Source of the DNA: an uncultured Clostridia bacterium
GTDB taxonomy: Bacteria; Bacillota; Clostridia; Christensenellales; Borkfalkiaceae
DNA: 64,000 nt
NCBI GenBank assembly: GCA_944343275.1
Contig: CALVMH010000006.1
Location: forward strand, 29,435 to 93,434
Reading direction: 5' to 3'
A program made the position numbers and the translations under genes. Each line of letters starts with the position of its first letter. The stretch's first letter is position 1. Shown here piece by piece: positions 57,998-64,000 of this stretch. The notes beneath the pieces were generated by a model. It did not search any database. It saw only the letters and a list, made by a program, of their open reading frames with translations, and was not told where the DNA came from.

Positions 57998-59047
57998 ATG
58001 GAAACAATGCAGACCAATCCCGCACCCGAAGAACAGCAGTATTCCCCGTTCCGCCGTGCGGTGGGGGCAGTGCTCGCCTTCTTCGGCATCTCCTCCAAGA
58101 CGCACCGCGGCAGCAAAAAGCGCGCCAAGCTCGTGGCGGACATTGCAACGTACATCGTGCTGCTGTTCGGCGCCTTCCTCATGGTCTATCCCTTCTGGTG
58201 GATGCTGGCTTCCGCGTTCACGGATACGTCCACGCCCATGCTTTCGGCGCAGGTGTCTTCCATGACGTGGTGGCCCGTCAACGCCCTTCCCACAATGACG
58301 CCCGCCGACGGACGGCACGGACTGTTCTACAATTACGAACAGCTCTTTACCAAGGGCATGAACGGCACGGGGATCAACGGGTTTGCCGCAGGGTATACCT
58401 ATTGGCGGGCGGTGCTCAACAATCTCATCTACTCCGTCGTGCCCGTCGTGGTGGGGGTCATCACGTCGGCGGCGGCGGCATTCTCCTTTGCCAAGATCGC
58501 ATGGAAGGGCAGGGGCGTCGTCTTTATGTTCCTGCTCGCCGCCGTCATGGTCCCCGGTCCCTCCATCATGACCACGCAGTATGCGATGTATGATTCCTTC
58601 GGCTGGCTGAGCGATGCCAACGCATGGATGACGCTCACCATCCCCGGCATGTTCGGCGCCATCATGACGGCGTTCTTCATCCGTCAGTTCCTCTTCGGGC
58701 TGCCCTCCTCCATCATCGAGGCGGCAAAGATCGACGGCGCGGGGTATTTCCGCATCTTTTGCAGCTTCATCCTCCCGCTGGCGATGCCCGCCATCGTCGC
58801 GCAGGGGCTCCTGTCCTTTATGGGCTGCTGGAACAACTACATGGCGTCCCTCGTCTTTATCCCGACTTCGTCGCTGTGGATCAACCTGCCGCACGCGATG
58901 ACCATCATGAGCAGCAGGGAATATGCGGACGACCTCGGTCCCGTCATGGCGGCAGCCGTCATGTGCGTGCTCCCCGTCGTCATCCTGTTCGCCGCGTTCC
59001 AGAAGATGATCATCGGTTCGCTCATGCTCACGGGGTCCAAGGAGTAA
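57998..59047 (+). CDS. Sugar ABC transporter permease, MalG-like
   Basis: This 349-residue partner permease has six helices. The EAA loop is EAAKIDGAGYFRIFCSFILPLAMPAIVAQ near 241-269, and MVYPFWWMLASAFTD marks the first helix. AAGGAGG lies before the ATG, 13 bases after the MalF-like gene. The loop between the first two helices is longer than usual and contains a methionine-rich part. Confidence 0.92.
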   Translation: METMQTNPAPEEQQYSPFRRAVGAVLAFFGISSKTHRGSKKRAKLVADIATYIVLLFGAFLMVYPFWWMLASAFTDTSTPMLSAQVSSMTWWPVNALPTMTPADGRHGLFYNYEQLFTKGMNGTGINGFAAGYTYWRAVLNNLIYSVVPVVVGVITSAAAAFSFAKIAWKGRGVVFMFLLAAVMVPGPSIMTTQYAMYDSFGWLSDANAWMTLTIPGMFGAIMTAFFIRQFLFGLPSSIIEAAKIDGAGYFRIFCSFILPLAMPAIVAQGLLSFMGCWNNYMASLVFIPTSSLWINLPHAMTIMSSREYADDLGPVMAAAVMCVLPVVILFAAFQKMIIGSLMLTGSKE

Positions 59048-59121
59048 GCTGCACGGAACAGGTCCGTCCGCTCCGCTTCGCGGGCGCGCGGACCGTTGCA
59101 ACATGAAAAGGAGTGATTGGT

Positions 59122-60636
59122 ATGAAAGGGAAATGGCTTTGCCCGACGCTTGCCGCAGTTCTTGCGCTCTCGGCGGGTATTTTGGGGGCATGCGCGCCCG
59201 ACGGCGAGACGTCGGGCGATTCCGGGAATTATGTTCTTCCGACGTGGAAGGACGTTCCGGAGGGGTGGGACGGCAAGGACAATCTTGCCATGGTGCACGA
59301 CCCGTCCGTCTTTTTCGACGAGGCGAGCGGCACCTACTATGCGTTCGGAACGCACTATGCGGTCGCTTCGTCCAAAGATCTCATGGCGTGGACGCAGGAG
59401 GTGGAGGACTATCATCCCGAAGACCTCTACGGCGACGGCACCGAAACGAGCTTCCCGTCCGCATTGTCCGCGACGGTCTCGCTGGTCAGCCCCGTTTCGT
59501 CGGGGGAAAATGCGGTCACGTCCACATGGGCGCCCGACGTCACGTATCACGACGGGAAGTACTACATGTACTACTCTCTCACGAAGGCGTTCGGCAGCGC
59601 GGAGTCTGCCATCGGCCGCGTCTCCTCCGAGAACGTCCTCGGTCCCTATTCGGACAACGAGCCCGTCATCGACAGCATGGGGAACACCGACAAACATGAT
59701 CCCAACTGCATCGACCCCGAACTCTTCACCGACAAGGACGGGAAGCTCTGGATGGTATACGGTTCCGCGGCGGGCGGCATCTATCTCCTCGAATTGGAAA
59801 ATTCCGGCGAGAATTGGGGGCTGCCCAAGGCAGGGCAGGGCTTCGGCAAGAAGCTCTGGTCGGGGACGAACAATCAGGAGGGCCCCTTCATCTTCTACAA
59901 CGAGGACACGGGGTATTACTATCTGATGGTCAGCTACGGCGACCTGAACACCAACTATAACATGCGCGTGGCGCGCAGCAAAACGCCCGACGGTCCCTAT
60001 CTGGACATCACGGGCGCGGACGTCGCCAAGGCGACGGGCGACGGCGGCGGCAACAAGATCGCAGGCAACTATGTGATGGGCGACAAAACCAAGGGCTATG
60101 CCGCACTCGGGCACAACTCCGTCATCGAGAAGGACGGGCAGTTCTTCGTTGCGGCGCACGTCCGCCGTCAGAGCGGCGGAACGGGCGTGAGCCCGGGGCA
60201 TAACCTGTACGTCTTCCGGCTCTACTTCAACAAGGACGGCTGGCCCGTGATGAGCCCCGAACGCTATGCCACGGAAAAGCCCGGGAAGGGGCTGACGGCG
60301 GAAAAGCTCGCGGGCGAATATGACGTCGTCGAACACACCGAGGGGACGACGGCAACATTTGCGCAGTCCGTTTCCTGCACCTTCAACGCGGACGGCACCG
60401 TCACGGACGGCGCAGATGCTAAGGTCGGTACATGGACGCTGACCGACGGGCAGTACGTCACCGTCACGCTGGGCAGCGTCACCTACGAAGGCGTCGCCGC
60501 ACCCGCCTATGACAGTCTGTATGAGGCGGACGAGGGCGCGATGCACCCCGCATTCGTCTTTACGGCGGTCTCGGCGGCGGGGCGCAGCCTGTGGGCGGTC
60601 GGCACGTTCGAGGCGCAGCCCGCAAGCGCGGAATAA
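59122..60636 (+). CDS. Secreted GH43 lipoprotein (arabinan-active type)
   Basis: This 504-residue enzyme is anchored outside by a lipobox (ILGAC, C24). The five-bladed GH43 propeller has the catalytic base D60 (MVHDPSVFF), the pKa-tuning D198 (CIDPELFTD) and the general acid E253 (NQEGPFIFY); TWAPDVTYHDGKYYMYYS is also typical. The C-terminal 110 residues form a small beta domain. The closest activity is endo-1,5-alpha-L-arabinanase or arabinofuranosidase. AAAAGGAG precedes the ATG at 59122. It would trim polymers for uptake by the adjacent transporter. Confidence 0.9.
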   Translation: MKGKWLCPTLAAVLALSAGILGACAPDGETSGDSGNYVLPTWKDVPEGWDGKDNLAMVHDPSVFFDEASGTYYAFGTHYAVASSKDLMAWTQEVEDYHPEDLYGDGTETSFPSALSATVSLVSPVSSGENAVTSTWAPDVTYHDGKYYMYYSLTKAFGSAESAIGRVSSENVLGPYSDNEPVIDSMGNTDKHDPNCIDPELFTDKDGKLWMVYGSAAGGIYLLELENSGENWGLPKAGQGFGKKLWSGTNNQEGPFIFYNEDTGYYYLMVSYGDLNTNYNMRVARSKTPDGPYLDITGADVAKATGDGGGNKIAGNYVMGDKTKGYAALGHNSVIEKDGQFFVAAHVRRQSGGTGVSPGHNLYVFRLYFNKDGWPVMSPERYATEKPGKGLTAEKLAGEYDVVEHTEGTTATFAQSVSCTFNADGTVTDGADAKVGTWTLTDGQYVTVTLGSVTYEGVAAPAYDSLYEADEGAMHPAFVFTAVSAAGRSLWAVGTFEAQPASAE

Positions 60637-60700
60637 CGCAAACACAAACGCACAAGGGGCGGGCGCATGCCCGCCTCTTTGTTTTCAAAGGAGGACCGTT

Positions 60701-62206
60701 ATGGCGGTCGTATATCCGAAAAACCCGCGGTTCAACCGCCTGCAAATGCGCTCGCCCGACTATGCCGCATGGCAGGAGGGCTGCGCGCACGACCCGTCCC
60801 TGCTCGAATGGGAGGGCAGATATTACGCCTATTCCACCGATACCGTCGGCGCGCCCGCGGGTTGTCAGATCCGCGTGAGCGACGATTTGCTGCATTGGGA
60901 ATATGCGGGCAGCGCCTTCCGCCTGACGGACGCGGCGCCCCTTTACAAGCGGGGTGCGGCGGGGGCGGAACAGGGAAATTTGCAGGCGGCGTTCGATTGG
61001 TGCGTGACGGACAAAAAGGAGGCGGGCGATAGCGTCTGCACGCATCCGGACGGCACCATGTCTTTATGGGCGCCCCACTGCGTGCGCGGAACGGACGGAA
61101 AATTCTGGCTGTATTTCAGCCTGACGGGCTATTTCGGCGGCTCCAAGTCGTGCATCGGTCTTGCCAAGTCGGACGCCCCGCTCGGACCCTTCGTGTGTGA
61201 AGGGCTGCTCGTGCAGTCGCCTGCGGGCTGGCGCACGCCCAACGCCATCGACCCGCAGGTGCTCTTCGCCGAAGGGAAGCTGTGGATGGTGTACGGTTCC
61301 TATGGGCTGGGGCTGTATCTTCTGGAACTCGACCCCGCAACGGGGCACAGGCGGGACGGGCTGACCTATGCCGACTTTGCGGCGGGCAGGGCGGCGTTTT
61401 CTTGCTACTACGGAACGCCCCTTGTGCGCGGTTCGGCGGAGGGCGGCGTGCTGCACTTTGAAAAGGACGTGCCCGTCTTCGAACACGGAACATGGACAAG
61501 GAAGAGCTATTATTATCTGATGTGCTCGTTCGGGTCGCTCTCCGCGGCGTACAACATGCGCTGCGCGCGCAGCGAGCGCCCCGACGGACCGTATACCGAC
61601 GTCAACGGCAATCCTGTCGTCTGTTCCACCGATATCGGCACGGGGAACAAGATGCTCGGCTCCTTTTGCTGGGAAGGAGATCCTGTTGACCGCTTCTGTC
61701 CGGGGCACAACGACATGTTCACGACGTCCGCGGGTGTGCGGCTCATCGCCTACCACTGCCGCACCCATTATTTCATCGAGAAGCGGCTCTCCCGTTCCAA
61801 CAATTTCCACTATCTCTATCTGGGACAGTACGACTTCAACGCGGAGGGGTGGCCTGTGATGAACGCCAACCGTTACGCGGGAGAGAGGCTCCGGGATGTG
61901 ACCGCGGACGAACTGCTGAACGTTTCGGCGGGCAAGTTCGAGGCGGTGCTTCTGCGGCAGGGCGTGGAGACCGTTGCCGCGCAGCGTGTCACGCTCCGGC
62001 AGGACGGCGTCATGGACGGCGCCCTGTACGGAACGTGGAAGATGTTCGGCGCGCGGTATATCCGTATCGAAACGCCGGAGGACGTCTATTCGGGTGTGGT
62101 GATGCCCGCGTGGATGGACCATCGGGGCGCGGCGGGGCTGTGCATCACGGCAATGGGGCTGCGCAGCGGCATGGCGCTGCACCTGAACAGCACCGACCGC
62201 ATCTGA
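60701..62206 (+). CDS. Cytoplasmic GH43 glycoside hydrolase
   Basis: This 501-residue enzyme lacks a signal peptide, so it acts on imported oligosaccharides. Candidate residues are D31 (CAHDPSLLEW), D184 (NAIDPQVLF) and E261 (VFEHGTW); the last is in a less usual context than the EGP motif of the secreted enzyme. SLWAPHCVRGTDGKFWLYFS and KLWMVYGSYGLGLYLLEL match the other GH43 blades. AAAGGAGG precedes the ATG, 64 bases after the secreted enzyme. The pair suggests outside trimming and inside finishing of the same substrate. Confidence 0.88.
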   Translation: MAVVYPKNPRFNRLQMRSPDYAAWQEGCAHDPSLLEWEGRYYAYSTDTVGAPAGCQIRVSDDLLHWEYAGSAFRLTDAAPLYKRGAAGAEQGNLQAAFDWCVTDKKEAGDSVCTHPDGTMSLWAPHCVRGTDGKFWLYFSLTGYFGGSKSCIGLAKSDAPLGPFVCEGLLVQSPAGWRTPNAIDPQVLFAEGKLWMVYGSYGLGLYLLELDPATGHRRDGLTYADFAAGRAAFSCYYGTPLVRGSAEGGVLHFEKDVPVFEHGTWTRKSYYYLMCSFGSLSAAYNMRCARSERPDGPYTDVNGNPVVCSTDIGTGNKMLGSFCWEGDPVDRFCPGHNDMFTTSAGVRLIAYHCRTHYFIEKRLSRSNNFHYLYLGQYDFNAEGWPVMNANRYAGERLRDVTADELLNVSAGKFEAVLLRQGVETVAAQRVTLRQDGVMDGALYGTWKMFGARYIRIETPEDVYSGVVMPAWMDHRGAAGLCITAMGLRSGMALHLNSTDRI

Positions 62207-62225
62207 AGGGGCTCTCCGAAAAAGC

Positions 62226-62256
62226 GCGCCGCCGCCCGGTATCCGGGCGGCGGCGC
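62226..62256 (+). terminator. Hairpin at the end of the GH43 operon
   Basis: A perfect 14-bp GC stem (62226-62239 with 62243-62256) with a TAT loop but no T run. Confidence 0.55.
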
Positions 62257-62293
62257 AAAAGTCTCCTATATCACGCTGCGGGCGCAAACGGAC

Positions 62294-62323
62294 GGCGCGG
62301 CGGCATATACTTGCCGCCGCGCC
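62294..62323. terminator. Second hairpin between convergent genes
   Basis: GGCGCGGCGGCA pairs with TGCCGCCGCGCC around TATACT, without a T run. It precedes the end of the 82-residue membrane gene. Confidence 0.5.
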
Positions 62324-62334
62324 GCGGAATGGCG

Positions 62335-62583
62335 TTATGGTTTGTCCTCCTCCTTTTTTTCGGCGGGAGGCGCGTTCATGAAGTCGGGGCGGTTCCTGCG
62401 CGCTTCCGCGTCTTCCCGCGCATTCGCGCGCGAGCGCACAAAAAACATCGCGCAGCCGAAGACGACTGCCCCCAACATCAGCCCCAACACAAGGGGTAAA
62501 TTCTGTACGAACGCGCCGACAATGGCTGCCGCCGCAACGCACGCACAGGACAGGATGCTCAAAACGATCTGTAATTTCCGCAT
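62335..62583 (-). CDS. Small two-helix membrane protein, 82 residues
   Basis: Two hydrophobic helices (LQIVLSILSCACVAAAAIVGAF and LVLGLMLGAVVFGCAMFFV) are followed by a charged tail rich in Arg, Glu and Lys. Similar in pattern to the 67-residue protein just upstream, with CVAAAA in both first helices, so the two are probably old duplicates. GGAG is only about 4 bases before the ATG. No known function. Confidence 0.65.
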   Translation of the reverse strand: MRKLQIVLSILSCACVAAAAIVGAFVQNLPLVLGLMLGAVVFGCAMFFVRSRANAREDAEARRNRPDFMNAPPAEKKEEDKP

Positions 62584-62615
62584 AAACTCCGTTCACGGGC
62601 GGTGCCCTATTACAT

Positions 62616-62645
62616 TATTATATATAATACTATTATATATAATAC
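62616..62645. repeat. Tandem 15-bp AT-only repeat with palindromic units
   Basis: TATTATATATAATAC occurs twice in a row (62616-62630 and 62631-62645). Each unit is nearly its own complement, so TATAAT can be read on both strands several times. It lies in the gap upstream of the 82-residue gene. Confidence 0.8.
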
Positions 62646-62656
62646 GGTCGCTTTGT

Positions 62657-62860
62657 TCAGTCGTGCCTGCCGTTGTCCTGCGCGGCGGAACGCTTTGCGT
62701 CGCGGCGCTTTTTCTCGGTGAACAGGACGAGCGCGCCAAACGCGAGCGCGCCCGCTCCGGGGATGAGGGCGAACCAGACACTGACGAGCAGTGCGACCAT
62801 TGCCGCCGCGGCGACGCATACGAGCGCCAGAAAGCAGAAAACAAATTGCAGCGCATTCAT
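62657..62860 (-). CDS. Small two-helix membrane protein, 67 residues
   Basis: Two helices (LQFVFCFLALVCVAAAAMVALLV and FALIPGAGALAFGALVLF) and a basic tail (TEKKRRDAKRSAAQDN). Related in pattern to the 82-residue neighbour downstream. The ATG at 62860 was chosen over one at 62878 because CGGAGAAA lies 5 bases before it. A TGG-extended TACAAT is at 62896-62901 on the minus strand. Function unknown. Confidence 0.65.
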   Translation of the reverse strand: MNALQFVFCFLALVCVAAAAMVALLVSVWFALIPGAGALAFGALVLFTEKKRRDAKRSAAQDNGRHD

Positions 62861-62950
62861 AAAAGTTTCTCCGAACATGGTATAAAACCATACCTATTGT
62901 ACCATACTGAGTACAAAAACACAACAGATTGTATACAAAAAATATTGCCG

Positions 62951-62998
62951 AAAAAAACCCGAAAAAAACCCGAAAAAATGCAAAAAAGTTGCGAAAAA
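62951..62998. other. Phased A-tracts upstream of the rRNA promoters
   Basis: A runs begin at 62951, 62962, 62973, 62982 and 62994, averaging about 10.7 bp apart, in step with the helix. This should give intrinsically bent DNA and UP-like activation of the promoter at 63002. Confidence 0.7.
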
Positions 62999-63001
62999 CA
63001 G

Positions 63002-63030
63002 TTGACTTTCCTTTTTTGGTGTGATAGAAT
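63002..63030 (+). promoter_or_regulatory. rRNA promoter P1
   Basis: TTGACT (63002-63007) and TAGAAT (63025-63030) are 17 bp apart. GCAAGCT follows directly. Confidence 0.82.
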
Positions 63031-63114
63031 AAGCAAGCTGTCCGAACGAGAGAACACCGCTTCGGCGCTTCGGAAAAATATTCCGAAAAAACCGAAAAAA
63101 GTGTTGAAAAACGC

Positions 63115-63144
63115 TTGACGCGGACAATATGAGTGTGCTATAAT
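63115..63144 (+). promoter_or_regulatory. rRNA promoter P2
   Basis: TTGACG (63115-63120) and TATAAT (63139-63144) are 18 bp apart. GCAAGCT again follows, and A-tracts lie upstream. A leader of about 205 nucleotides reaches the 16S start; nothing else is coded in 62902-63356. Confidence 0.85.
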
Positions 63145-63356
63145 AGGCAAGCTCTCTCCGCGAAGGGGACGGCAACCGGGCTGTTGCTCGGCAAACGCAG
63201 ATTAAAAATCGAATAAGAAAGAAACGATTTTTTGTAACACAAAAAGCAGTTTCTGTCAATTTTTTTGAGCATCAAAGTACTCAAAACAAAGTCAGCAAGA
63301 TAACGAATTTCGTTAGAGCCGTCGGTATGTTTAGCGCATATCGGCTTTAAACAATT

Positions 63357-64000
<644 letters not shown>

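Noticed and set aside
53731-58182. A 1483-codon minus-strand frame opposite the sugar operon
   Set aside because: It is the complement of three clear genes; high GC at third positions keeps the antisense frame open. Composition is Arg/Val/His-rich noise.

Overview
The window reads as a GC-rich, low-mobility chromosome segment from a Gram-positive member of the class Clostridia. The evidence is a 16S rRNA gene starting near 63357, strong AGGAGG-type ribosome binding sites, a cysteine T-box, lipoprotein-rich sugar uptake, and an rpmH-rnpA-yidD-yidC-khpB block. The 16S text and the many large lipoproteins suggest an uncultured gut lineage of the Christensenellales/Borkfalkiaceae type; that placement is inference. 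Promoters are unusually easy to read: most are TTGACA-like and TATAAT-like hexamers exactly 17 bp apart. Most transcription units end in long, perfect GC-rich hairpins.

Layout. 0-7.6 kb: cysK, a SecB-like chaperone, an alpha/beta hydrolase, an SH3-NlpC/P60 lipoprotein, a PHP phosphatase that appears to be leaderless, trmN6-rsmI and a split TauE/SafE permease. 7.7-23 kb: two giant surface lipoproteins that also carry a C-terminal membrane helix, pnuC, serS with an exonuclease and rsmF, a CtpE-like P-type ATPase, an acidic zinc-ribbon protein and comFC. 23-29.6 kb: rplM-rpsI, a sugar acetyltransferase, a short alanyl-tRNA synthetase, and cysE-cysS behind a cysteine T-box. 30-36 kb is the accessory region: a DeoR regulator, a membrane/LOR operon, an XRE repressor with paired operators facing a small terminated transcript, a TIR-methyltransferase fusion with an unknown 118-residue partner, and a DUF4234 protein flanked by a duplicated pckG 3' end.

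36-53 kb is the origin domain. pckG, a SLOG protein and rsmG point left, while dnaN and the rpmH block point right. The gap between rsmG and dnaN holds many DnaA boxes and a run of DnaA-trio triplets, so it is the best oriC candidate; no dnaA gene is present. Two parS sites, ftsH and parA-parB follow.

53-62 kb is an arabinan/arabinoside-type uptake locus: a very long solute-binding lipoprotein, two permeases without an ATPase, and one secreted plus one cytoplasmic GH43 enzyme. The window closes with two related small membrane proteins, tandem rRNA promoters with phased A-tracts, and the 5' part of a 16S rRNA gene.

I saw no transposase, integrase, CRISPR array or tRNA gene. The strongest candidates for something undescribed are the TIR-methyltransferase pair, the XRE/small-RNA switch beside it, and the dnaA-less origin.
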